Virus record (IMG/VR): IMGVR_UViG_3300024518_001259
Span: 1-29,070 of that record
Source: a virus
DNA: 29,070 bases
Strand: one strand, 5' to 3'
Shown here: positions 7,095-14,018 of the stretch, piece after piece
How the letters are laid out: the number at the start of each line of letters is the position of its first letter
Numbering within the stretch: position 1 is the first letter of the stretch
Translations under genes and position numbers: made by a program
The notes under the pieces: model-generated
What the model saw: the letters and a program-made list of their open reading frames with translations, nothing else
The model's database searches: none
Told to the model about the DNA's origin: nothing

Positions 7095-8069
7095 ATGCCC
7101 AGTGCAACTTCATACAATACCGTAGGTAATAGAGAAGACATTTTGGATATAGTAGCTACAGTTGATCCTGAAGCCACTCCAATGTTTTCATCTCTTGCAA
7201 AAACACGCAGTCCTAAAGCTCTTAACCTAGAGTGGCAAGCTGACGTTCTTGATAATCCAACCTTTGCTGGTGTAGTAGACGGAACTGATGTTTCGACTTT
7301 CGACAATAAGGCTTCAGGTCGTGTCCGTTTAGGCAATCGTGTCCAGACTTTCCGCCGTCCTTACCAGGTAACACGCCTGCAGGAAATGGTTGAAACAGCT
7401 GGTGTTCCAAGTGAATACGGTCGTTCAAAAGGAAAAGCAATCACTGAACTGAAGATAGACATCGAGTCTGCTTTAGGTTCCGACAACGAATCTCAGATCG
7501 GATCTGGCGCACAGCCTGACCTTCTCCGCGGACTCGGTAAGTGGATTGATTCTTCTAACGCTAACATCGACAGCTCTATTCGGACTCCATCCGGATCTGA
7601 AGGAACTACTTCTACTCTTACAGAAGCTCTTTATAATACGGCTATCCAGTCTACGTATGAAGCAAGTGGTAAGACAGCAAGTTTCCGTCAGTTCAGTGGA
7701 CCTGATCTCCAGAACAAGATTACTAACTTCGCTCGTTTCGAAGGTGCATCTCGTACATCTGCTTTGCAGGTAGTTACTGATAGCACTACTAAAGAGCTAG
7801 TATTCTCAATTACTCGTTATGTTTCCGATTTCGGAACAATCGACGTAATTCCGGATCTATTCTTAGCTCGGACCGAAGGTGCTGCTCTTGCAACTGCAGG
7901 AAAACAGCGTGGTTATCTTATCAATTCAGATATGGTTTCCGTATCTCTTATGGAAAATCCTAATACTTTCGAACTTGAAGATCAAGGCGCAGGTAGACGT
8001 GGATTCGCTGAAGCGGTTTTGACACTTTGTGTTAAGAATCCTAAAGCACTCGGTAAGTTCTCTGGATAA
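7095..8069 (+). CDS. Major capsid protein, SU10 type (HK97 fold)
   Basis: A 324-residue protein building the icosahedral shell. The N-terminus (TVGNREDILDIVATVDPEATPMFSS) is characteristic of the capsid family first seen in phage SU10 and relatives, in which a VGNREDL-type motif is followed by a TP-F/M stretch. Further support comes from the RPYQVTRLQEMVETAG segment and the C-terminal LARTEGAALATAGKQRGYLI region. No N-terminal cleavage domain is evident, consistent with a separate scaffold protein encoded just upstream. The upstream 21 bp are A/T-rich without a clear Shine-Dalgarno sequence. The next gene, separated by 29 bp, has a strong ribosome binding site and probably makes a second abundant head protein. 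Confidence 0.9.
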   Translation: MPSATSYNTVGNREDILDIVATVDPEATPMFSSLAKTRSPKALNLEWQADVLDNPTFAGVVDGTDVSTFDNKASGRVRLGNRVQTFRRPYQVTRLQEMVETAGVPSEYGRSKGKAITELKIDIESALGSDNESQIGSGAQPDLLRGLGKWIDSSNANIDSSIRTPSGSEGTTSTLTEALYNTAIQSTYEASGKTASFRQFSGPDLQNKITNFARFEGASRTSALQVVTDSTTKELVFSITRYVSDFGTIDVIPDLFLARTEGAALATAGKQRGYLINSDMVSVSLMENPNTFELEDQGAGRRGFAEAVLTLCVKNPKALGKFSG

Positions 8070-8080
8070 TCTAATTTAAC

Positions 8081-8101
8081 AAAAGGAGATAAAATATCAT
8101 G
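8081..8101 (+). promoter_or_regulatory. Strong ribosome binding site
   Basis: AAAAGGAGATAA (8081-8092) is placed for efficient initiation at the ATG at 8099. The same 12 bases, again following a TAATTTAA stretch, precede the gene at 19105, so this appears to be a re-used strong initiation element. Confidence 0.8.
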
Positions 8102-8569
8102 GCAACAGTATATAAATTAACAGCCCAAGAAAAAGCTGACAGTGGTTACACACACTCAGTTAAATTCACTCACGCTGATTTGACAGAAACAGTAGCTGAC
8201 ACAGATCAGACTATTGAATTGTTGAACGCAGTAGAAGGAACAGCAGTTCTTTCATGTGGGATGAAACTCGTAACAGCATTTGAAGATGCATCTGATTCAG
8301 GTGCCGCTACAGTAGCAATCCAGCTTGGTGATGGAGTAGACCCTAATAGGTATATGACTTCAACAGAGCTTTGTGTCCACGGCACAGAGATCCTTGCGAA
8401 GGTTACAGCTAATGCAGTTGATTCACTTCCATATGCTTATGTAGCAGCAGACACAATTGACGTTCTCGTTGATGGTGGAGCTACTGGAGATATTCTAAAC
8501 AATATCGACACTGGTGAAGCATGGTTCTACTTCAAAGTAGTAGAGCTTGCTGATCTTACAAACGGCTAA
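8099..8569 (+). CDS. Probable head decoration or minor capsid protein
   Basis: A 156-residue protein with no cysteine-rich, membrane or catalytic features. It has an alternating hydrophobic beta-pattern and many Ala, Val, Thr and Asp residues. A strong ribosome binding site implies high expression, and its location straight after the major capsid gene and before a strong terminator fits a decoration protein that stabilises the expanded shell. I do not recognise a named family; another virion structural role is possible. Confidence 0.6.
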   Translation: MATVYKLTAQEKADSGYTHSVKFTHADLTETVADTDQTIELLNAVEGTAVLSCGMKLVTAFEDASDSGAATVAIQLGDGVDPNRYMTSTELCVHGTEILAKVTANAVDSLPYAYVAADTIDVLVDGGATGDILNNIDTGEAWFYFKVVELADLTNG

Positions 8570-8583
8570 ATCATTTCGAAAGA

Positions 8584-8620
8584 GAGGGAGGGGCAAAGGT
8601 GCTTCTCCCTCCTTTCTTTT
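8584..8620 (+). terminator. Strong intrinsic terminator ending the head operon
   Basis: An 11-bp stem pairs GAGGGAGGGGC (8584-8594) with GCTTCTCCCTC (8601-8611), including two G-U pairs, around a 6-nt loop, followed by CCTTTCTTTT. It closes the packaging/head module. Directly after it is TATAAT (8622-8627), a possible -10 for the next module. Confidence 0.85.
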
Positions 8621-8632
8621 ATATAATAAATT

Positions 8633-8944
8633 ATGAGCGAAATATTTATACCTGACTTTCCCTCCGGCAACGGATCTGCATACATGGACAAACTTGAACA
8701 AGGTTTACGTAGAGGAATTGAACAAGAGAAAGTCACGTATAAATTACGCCAACAAGCTGCTGCCGGAGTGTGGGACGGTGCAGAAATAAACAAGAAGGCT
8801 TCTTTTCGACCTACGATGGTTTTTGATGCACGGACCTATTTCAGGTGGGACCAGCAGGAGCCAGGGTGTTGGGAAGACAAAGGTTTTGAAAAAGAATATG
8901 CGAAAAAGAACCCCGAAGCGGTAGTGAAAAACTGGTTAAAATAG
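8633..8944 (+). CDS. Small hypothetical virion-region protein
   Basis: A 103-residue soluble protein rich in aromatic and charged residues (FRPTMVFDARTYFRW, then GCWEDKGFEKEYAKKNP). I do not recognise a family. It lies right after the head-operon terminator, six bases beyond a TATAAT, so transcription starting there would give a leaderless message; otherwise it is read through from upstream. Its TAG stop is immediately followed by the ATG of the adaptor gene, indicating coupling. A minor role at the head-tail joint is plausible from position only. Confidence 0.6.
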   Translation: MSEIFIPDFPSGNGSAYMDKLEQGLRRGIEQEKVTYKLRQQAAAGVWDGAEINKKASFRPTMVFDARTYFRWDQQEPGCWEDKGFEKEYAKKNPEAVVKNWLK

Positions 8945-9772
8945 ATGCCCCTAATAAGAACATGCACTTTTGAAGATGTCCGTAAGCAGTGGGCATCTTT
9001 ATGTGGTTTAGACCACACATCAATAGGAACAGATGATGCAAACGTATTCATCGAATTGATGAACACTGCATACGTATCAGCATGGGTCGCTTCAGAGTGG
9101 AACTTTGCTGTAGATGTAACTGGATTTACTTTAGACTCACGTTCAGCAATAGACCTTTCTTCTAATTCATCTGTGAGAGATGTATTAGATGCATACGACG
9201 CCAACCCTTACTACAATTCTAATGCACGAGTGATGGATTATCAAATCACTCAGAACAATGTTTACGTTCCTGCATTGACTGCAACATCTGCATTAACATC
9301 TCCAGTCCTCACTAATTCAACAACAACAGCAACCTGCACAACAAGTGCAGAACACGGTTACTCTACTAATGATACCGTTGTCGTAAGTGGATTAAATGAA
9401 TCAGCTTATAACGGAACCTTTGTTATAACAGTATCTTCTACCACAGTATTTACATATACAATGGCGAGCGATCCTGGAGGAAGTGGAACAGGAACCCCAG
9501 TAGTTACGCAAGCAAACGTATTCTTATCATACCGGACCCAGGAGACAGACTTCGACGGAACATTGACTACTACTTTAGAATACGAATTGAAAAACTTTTT
9601 AGCCTTCCAGACATCAGCCGATTGGCTAGCAGCAGAAGGACAGGAAAATAAATCTTTAGCCAGACAAACGAAAGCAGCTGGACATCTTATCCAGGCAATC
9701 GACAACCACGAACGCCAACAACAACAAGTTTTACCGAATAGAGTCGGTGTAAGAACAGTAGGAATTAAATAA
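8945..9772 (+). CDS. Head-tail adaptor/neck protein with inserted beta-domain
   Basis: A 275-residue protein. The N-terminal helical part (TFEDVRKQWASLCGLD, IELMNTAYVSAWVASEWNF) and the C-terminal helical part (FLAFQTSADWLAAEGQ to QAIDNHERQQQQV) together look like a podovirus gatekeeper/adaptor that binds beneath the portal. Inserted at about residues 122-190 is a small beta-domain (HGYSTNDTVVVSGLNESAYN, then TTVFTYTMAS) that also occurs three times in the nozzle-like protein at 14015. Without the insert the core is about 200 residues, near the usual size for such adaptors. The start directly abuts the previous stop codon. The adaptor role is inferred from architecture and position; the shared domain is seen directly. 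Confidence 0.65.
   Translation: MPLIRTCTFEDVRKQWASLCGLDHTSIGTDDANVFIELMNTAYVSAWVASEWNFAVDVTGFTLDSRSAIDLSSNSSVRDVLDAYDANPYYNSNARVMDYQITQNNVYVPALTATSALTSPVLTNSTTTATCTTSAEHGYSTNDTVVVSGLNESAYNGTFVITVSSTTVFTYTMASDPGGSGTGTPVVTQANVFLSYRTQETDFDGTLTTTLEYELKNFLAFQTSADWLAAEGQENKSLARQTKAAGHLIQAIDNHERQQQQVLPNRVGVRTVGIK
9308..9514 (+). repeat. Shared beta-domain copy 1 (in adaptor)
   Basis: Encodes residues about 122-190 of the adaptor. The pattern HGYSTNDTVVVSGLNESAYN, GTFVITVSSTTVFTYT matches the three copies in the 14015 protein, implying domain transfer between the two virion genes. Confidence 0.75.
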
Positions 9773-9773
9773 T

Positions 9774-10115
9774 ATGGGAAATGTAATTCAAAACAATTCA
9801 GCAAGCGCACTCGTCCCCAGCAAGGACGCAACAGGAACATCAATCGCTGACCAATCTTTAACAGTAGCAGGAACAGCAGTAGCTATGATGGCAACTGCAG
9901 CGGCTTCTGGAACAAATCAAGTTCATTGGACTTTAACAGGAGCTAATGCTTATTATACTTTAGATGGCTCAGATCCCGTAGGTGGATCTAATGGTCATTA
10001 CGTGCCTGAGAATAGTTCAGCCGTATGGTCAAAAGAGACAGCGGCAGCAGCTATCTGGATTCGAGAAGGGGCTACATCAGCTCGCATTCATATCAGTGAA
10101 CTTCAATCTAGGTAA
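9774..10115 (+). CDS. Small virion-type protein, unknown role
   Basis: A 113-residue Ala/Ser/Thr-rich protein. It reads as an all-beta module: TVAGTAVAMMATAA, then VHWTLTGANAYYTLDGSDPV, then IWIREGATSARIHISELQ. This pattern is common in small phage virion proteins encoded beside capsid or fibre genes. It begins one base after the adaptor stop and ends three bases before the YadA-like fibre gene, with no Shine-Dalgarno sequence, so it belongs to the same transcript. It may be a fibre-anchoring or capsid-decorating subunit; this is inference. Confidence 0.6.
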   Translation: MGNVIQNNSASALVPSKDATGTSIADQSLTVAGTAVAMMATAAASGTNQVHWTLTGANAYYTLDGSDPVGGSNGHYVPENSSAVWSKETAAAAIWIREGATSARIHISELQSR

Positions 10116-10118
10116 GTC

Positions 10119-11279
10119 ATGGGATTAGGAGAAGATTTCGTAAGTTTCGCACCACCAAAAGCCACAGACGGAGATGGTTCAGGATTGCCTGACGGTGGAG
10201 AGTTTACAACAGACTCTAGCGCAGGACAGACAGCATTAATCGTAGGAGCTAAGAGTGTAGCTAAGGATGGTTCCACAGCATTCAACCCCCTAGGTGGAGT
10301 TGATTCTGTAAGTATTTTATCAGACGCATCAGCGTCAACTATGCTGGCTACAGGAGCAAGAGCAATTGCAATTGGACATGACGCTACGGCTTCCGATACC
10401 GCATGTATCGCAATAGGAGACAGTGCAGTAGCATCCGAATCTGAAGCTATCGCAATCGGTGCTTATACGCTTTCAACAGACGGCACAGCGACATCAGGAA
10501 CTATAGCAATTGGTTCAGGCACAAGTGGAGTAGATGGAGCAAAAGCAACTGACTCAGAGTGTATCGCAATCGGTGGTTCTGGTAATGGTGGAGCTGCTGC
10601 AATAGCATCCGCTTTTGGGGATGTTGCTATTGGCAATAGATCAGTAGCGTCAGGGACAGGAACATGTGTAGCGATAGGATATTCAGCGACAGCGACAGTT
10701 AATGGTGCAATCGCAATTGGTAACACAGTCGCCTGCGCAGGATCAAAGGCTATTTGTATTGGTCAGGAAACTGACGCATCTTCAAACGCTGTTAGTGGCA
10801 TAGCGATAGGCGGGCATAACTCTGCAAATCAAGGTGCATCAGTAACAGGGGATAACGCAATAGCGATCGGTGCAAACACTGATAATGCAGGGGCGAATGC
10901 CATTGCAATCGGTGGATCGACAACTAGTGCGGCAGGCGCACAGGTAACTGCTGGAGCGAGAGCAGTTGCTTTTGGGGCAGGCGCATCAGCAGGAGCCGCA
11001 GACGCATGGCAGTTTGGTGTAGGGACTAATTCAACTGCGAATAGTTTCCAGTTCAGTGATCTTGGTGGTAAAATCACAAATACCACAGTAGCTCAACCTG
11101 TATTAATACTAGACCAAGATGATGTATCAGAAGAAATGATGGAGTTTGATTGTGCGACAATAGGCACTGGTAATGCAATTGAGGCAATCGCCGCTAAATC
11201 ATTAACAACGACTCACTTTATTAAAGTAACAATCACAGGCGTAGGAACACGATACATTCCAGTAGGAACAATCGCATAA
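10119..11279 (+). CDS. Fibre with YadA/Hep_Hag-like trimeric repeats
   Basis: A 386-residue Gly/Ala/Ser-rich protein. Residues about 82-300 contain thirteen repeats of the pattern A-I-A-I-G-x(n)-A-x-A (for example AIAIGHDATAS, CIAIGDSAVAS, AIAIGANTDNA). This matches the head repeats of trimeric autotransporter adhesins such as YadA, which fold into a left-handed parallel beta-roll trimer. The first ~65 residues probably attach it to the virion, and the C-terminal ~55 (340-386, ending RYIPVGTIA) form a non-repeat cap. There is no signal peptide or autotransporter anchor, as expected for a cytoplasmically assembled phage fibre. It likely binds the host surface or decorates the particle. Repeat assignment is strong; the receptor-binding role is inferred. 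Confidence 0.8.
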   Translation: MGLGEDFVSFAPPKATDGDGSGLPDGGEFTTDSSAGQTALIVGAKSVAKDGSTAFNPLGGVDSVSILSDASASTMLATGARAIAIGHDATASDTACIAIGDSAVASESEAIAIGAYTLSTDGTATSGTIAIGSGTSGVDGAKATDSECIAIGGSGNGGAAAIASAFGDVAIGNRSVASGTGTCVAIGYSATATVNGAIAIGNTVACAGSKAICIGQETDASSNAVSGIAIGGHNSANQGASVTGDNAIAIGANTDNAGANAIAIGGSTTSAAGAQVTAGARAVAFGAGASAGAADAWQFGVGTNSTANSFQFSDLGGKITNTTVAQPVLILDQDDVSEEMMEFDCATIGTGNAIEAIAAKSLTTTHFIKVTITGVGTRYIPVGTIA

Positions 11280-11302
11280 TTTAAATATTAAATAAAAATA
11301 TC

Positions 11303-11575
11303 ATGGCATTAAGCAAATCAGTAATTGAACCATCAAATGGTGCAGTAGCACTATACCATAAATTATCAGACATTCATGTAACTCAGAACGATGTTTCTTA
11401 CATTCTATTGAGTTTTGTATCAGAAGATGAACGCAACGGGCAGGCAAGATTCATGTCTCGCAGGTCTTATAGTAAGAGCATAACATCAAGCGAGTATGAT
11501 GCCGGTATTACACCAGCAAGTCTCTACACTGATATTAAAGCTACTGACGAGTTTGACGGTGCTTCTGATGCATAA
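11303..11575 (+). CDS. Small virion-region protein
   Basis: A 90-residue protein with a beta-pattern (NGAVALYHKLSDIHVTQND, then VSYILLSFVSEDERNGQARF) and no known domain. It is preceded by an A/T-rich leader without a Shine-Dalgarno sequence. Its TAA overlaps the next ATG (TAATG at 11573), so it is coupled to the repeat protein downstream. It sits inside a run of small genes between the YadA-like fibre and the holin candidates; a minor structural role in the fibre or tail is a reasonable guess. Confidence 0.6.
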   Translation: MALSKSVIEPSNGAVALYHKLSDIHVTQNDVSYILLSFVSEDERNGQARFMSRRSYSKSITSSEYDAGITPASLYTDIKATDEFDGASDA

Positions 11576-11991
11576 TGGCGTATCTTACCCAAGGTGATGA
11601 CAGCACAGATCCTTCTACCATAGAGATAGAAGCTCAGACAGTAGTCCTAGAGGAGATACGAGATGAGCAACTAGCCCAAGGTCAGGTTCAGGATTCTGAG
11701 TTATCAGCAGCACAGTCAACAGCCACTAATACGGCAACGACAGCTACAAACGTAGCAACGGGTAACACATTACAAACAGCAAATAACACATTACAAACAG
11801 CAAATAACACAGAGCAATTAGCACAAGGCGTAGTTCAGGATAGCGAGTTAGCAGAGCAATTAGCACAGGGTATTGTTCAGGACACATTAGAGGATTTACT
11901 TACACAAATATTAATACAATTAAAAATACTAACGGTGCATCAAGAGAAGGCATCAGATGAAATTTTCACAGAAGAGGATATAACATTATGA
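11575..11991 (+). CDS. Repeat-rich coiled-coil protein
   Basis: A 138-residue Gln/Thr/Asn-rich protein made of internal repeats. The EQLAQGxVQDSEL-type motif occurs three times (one with a diverged end) and LQTANNT twice in tandem, encoded by a perfect 21-bp DNA duplication. The C-terminal end (LEDLLTQILIQLKILTVHQE, then EEDITL) has heptad spacing of Leu and Ile. The whole is likely an elongated coiled coil, perhaps a fibre stalk or adaptor. It is coupled at both ends: TAATG upstream and ATGA with the gene at 11988. The number of repeats may vary among related phages. Confidence 0.65.
   Translation: MAYLTQGDDSTDPSTIEIEAQTVVLEEIRDEQLAQGQVQDSELSAAQSTATNTATTATNVATGNTLQTANNTLQTANNTEQLAQGVVQDSELAEQLAQGIVQDTLEDLLTQILIQLKILTVHQEKASDEIFTEEDITL
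11764..11805 (+). repeat. Perfect 21-bp tandem duplication in a coding region
   Basis: Two identical adjacent 21-bp copies (11764-11784 and 11785-11805), followed by the first six bases of a third (11806-11811). The length keeps the reading frame and adds one LQTANNT unit per copy. It is a candidate site for slipped-strand copy change. Confidence 0.9.
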
Positions 11992-12548
11992 GTAAAATAG
12001 AAGACGGAAAAGGCAAGAATGGAGACATGTCAGTATCGGCATCACAGCGTGGTAACGTATCTGCTAAAACAAGAGATAGATTATTCTATGTTAGTAGAGA
12101 TGATGAGCAGGCGTATAATGCAGTCATGCCTACATTTAATGCAACAGCAGGTAATTATGTTTTCTATATAAAGAACTCATCTAGCTCTAAGAATATGTTT
12201 GTGCATACAATAGAGTATCATTCTGTTGAAGCAGTCCATTGGAAGGTGTGGCAGGTTACAGGGACAGCCGCAGGAGGAACTGTACTTACTCCATCTAATC
12301 TTAACTTAGGCAGTGGAAGAACAGCAGAGGCAACCGTCATGGGCGGTAGTGCTACAATCACAGGCTTGACTTTAGGTGCTCAAATAGGCACTCACAGAAC
12401 TCAAGCATTAGGCGAAGCGGGCATGGATTGGGGAGAAGGTTTAATACTAGCTCCTAATACAGCAATCATGGTAGAGTATGATACAGGGACTACTGGCTTA
12501 TGCGAGATTGACTGTATCTTTCATTTTGAAGATGTAGATTTTAGTTAA
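11988..12548 (+). CDS. Beta-rich virion-type protein
   Basis: A 186-residue protein without a named family. After a polar N-terminus it has alternating beta-strands (YVFYIKNSSSSKNMFVHTIE, HWKVWQVTG, ATITGLTLGAQIG, AIMVEYDTGTTGLCEIDCIF), suggesting a beta-sandwich. It overlaps its neighbours by ATGA at the start and TAATG at the end. The next gene product opens in a similar way (FDGKGKKHGASV here compared with EDGKGKNGDMSVS), hinting that the two are distant partners or paralogues in one virion structure. Confidence 0.6.
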   Translation: MSKIEDGKGKNGDMSVSASQRGNVSAKTRDRLFYVSRDDEQAYNAVMPTFNATAGNYVFYIKNSSSSKNMFVHTIEYHSVEAVHWKVWQVTGTAAGGTVLTPSNLNLGSGRTAEATVMGGSATITGLTLGAQIGTHRTQALGEAGMDWGEGLILAPNTAIMVEYDTGTTGLCEIDCIFHFEDVDFS

Positions 12549-13174
12549 TGCTTAACTTCCGTATATTTGACGGCAAGGGCAAGAAACACGGAGCTTCTGT
12601 TACGAAGGACAATGAGCTTTTAACTATTGCTTCGCCATATCCACCGCTAGAGCCATCTAAGACTAGACCGTTTCGTCAGTATTTTACTGTCGATGGGACA
12701 AGTTCAGGATCTAATGACATGGGCATAGACGGGAGTGTTACTCCTGTAGATTTCTACATTCGTGCTAATGGAGACATGGATAGGTATGTCACAGCTATTA
12801 ACATATTAGTGGGTTACGGAACCACAGGACAGCCCAATGAATGGGCAGACGGAACCGCACTAACTAACGGGATGCGATTAGCATGGCTTTCGGAGTTAGG
12901 AGAAATCGAGATACACGATGGCATTAAGTCTAATCAGGATATGTTTAGATTGAGCTTCGATTTAATCCCTACCAATTGGGAAGTTCGACATGTGAACGCA
13001 AGTAATGACTTCGGTTATATGTTCTCTATGGATTTAACGAAAATGGGATTACCTTATGGAATAAAATTAGATAGCGGAACAAGCCAGAAGTTAGTCATGT
13101 GTGTGAGAGATAATGCAGGGACAGATGCTGATAGTTTCAATATAATAGGATATGGATTTGAGCGATTTGTATGA
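12548..13174 (+). CDS. Beta-rich virion-type protein
   Basis: A 208-residue protein of unknown family. It carries a DGKGKKHGASVT opening similar to the previous gene product, then a beta-rich body (FRQYFTVDGT, VDFYIRANGDMDRYVTAINI, DMFRLSFDLIP, YGIKLDSGTSQKLVMCVRDN). It is probably a virion or baseplate component. It begins at the TAATG overlap and ends in an ATGA overlap with the membrane protein downstream. No catalytic motif or membrane segment is visible. Confidence 0.6.
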   Translation: MLNFRIFDGKGKKHGASVTKDNELLTIASPYPPLEPSKTRPFRQYFTVDGTSSGSNDMGIDGSVTPVDFYIRANGDMDRYVTAINILVGYGTTGQPNEWADGTALTNGMRLAWLSELGEIEIHDGIKSNQDMFRLSFDLIPTNWEVRHVNASNDFGYMFSMDLTKMGLPYGIKLDSGTSQKLVMCVRDNAGTDADSFNIIGYGFERFV

Positions 13175-13743
13175 GCGCAATACTGGACAGCATCTTACCC
13201 CTAGCTTCTACCCTTGGTGGTGGAGGTCTTGGTGTATTGACGGCGAAGTCATCTCAGTTCATGGAAATACAAGCTCGGGAGAAAGCAGACGAACGAGCAC
13301 AAACATTAGAAATGATGCGCATGGCGCATGGAAAAGAAAGAGAGCAAAGTGAGATTAATATACAGCCAACCTACAAAAATAAATTTCTTGGAATCAGATA
13401 CAATAAGATCAAAATCGGTCTGGAGTATAGTTCTAAGGCCGAGGCTCTTCTCATGTCTCCTGTTAATATCTGCAAGTTCGCTATTGCTGGCTTGTTCAGT
13501 TACGCATACTGCGACATCTGGCTATACAATGCCGTCCACAACCAGCAAATTGTCAGAACAGTATTACCCGACTCAGACGGATGGGGAATTAAACTCCTCG
13601 GACTCGAATTTACCAGTGCAGAGCAAATCATCGCAGAACTCAACTTGGGTGGACTCTCTGCCACTACCATGGCTCAGCCTGCTATTGCCATAATTTCTTA
13701 CGTAGTTTGCAATTTAACCTACAAACAACTTTCCAGAACATGA
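13171..13743 (+). CDS. Membrane protein, holin candidate
   Basis: A 190-residue protein with three hydrophobic segments: a Gly-rich N-terminal one (3-24, LPLASTLGGGGLGVL), one at about 98-119 (VNICKFAIAGLFSYAYCDIW) and one at about 166-183 (MAQPAIAIISYVVCN). A charged helical region (30-62) separates the first two. Phage proteins with this layout are often holins or holin-like, and its position directly before another small membrane protein supports a lysis cassette. It is coupled to both neighbours by ATGA overlaps. No sequence motif proves lysis function, and an internal virion membrane-interacting role is an alternative. Confidence 0.55.
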   Translation: MSAILDSILPLASTLGGGGLGVLTAKSSQFMEIQAREKADERAQTLEMMRMAHGKEREQSEINIQPTYKNKFLGIRYNKIKIGLEYSSKAEALLMSPVNICKFAIAGLFSYAYCDIWLYNAVHNQQIVRTVLPDSDGWGIKLLGLEFTSAEQIIAELNLGGLSATTMAQPAIAIISYVVCNLTYKQLSRT

Positions 13744-14018
13744 ACCTTGAACTTATCCCGATCTTCTTAGGAGTCCTCGCAGTATTTGCAGGCATCATTA
13801 ATATCTTTATAGTATTTATACTTAAGATTCTTTGGAGTGAGATTAAGGATAATCAGTCACATTTAGATAAAGAGATTAACGGAGTGTATAAAGAGATGAG
13901 GAAGAATCAGGATGCACGTGATGCTGACAGAGCTAGTGTTGATGAGCAGCTCCACCAAATCAAGACACAGTTAATCCAAATAGGTTTACATTTAAAAATA
14001 GATTTTAAAAGCACATGA
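13740..14018 (+). CDS. Single-pass membrane coiled-coil protein
   Basis: Starting at the ATG in the ATGA overlap (13740) gives 92 residues; an upstream ATG at 13707 is possible but would overlap the previous gene by 37 bases. Residues 5-32 form one hydrophobic membrane span (LIPIFLGVLAVFAGIINIF), followed by a charged, heptad-like helix (SEIKDNQSHLDKEINGVYKE onward). This is the topology of inner-membrane spanins and of some small holins or antiholins. It is shorter than typical Rz-type spanins, and no partner lipoprotein was seen. Stop overlaps the next start (ATGA at 14015). Confidence 0.6.
   Translation: MNLELIPIFLGVLAVFAGIINIFIVFILKILWSEIKDNQSHLDKEINGVYKEMRKNQDARDADRASVDEQLHQIKTQLIQIGLHLKIDFKST

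Noticed and set aside
13328-13693. 121-codon plus frame inside the holin candidate
   Set aside because: Out-of-frame overlap of a gene that is coupled on both sides; composition looks like a shadow.
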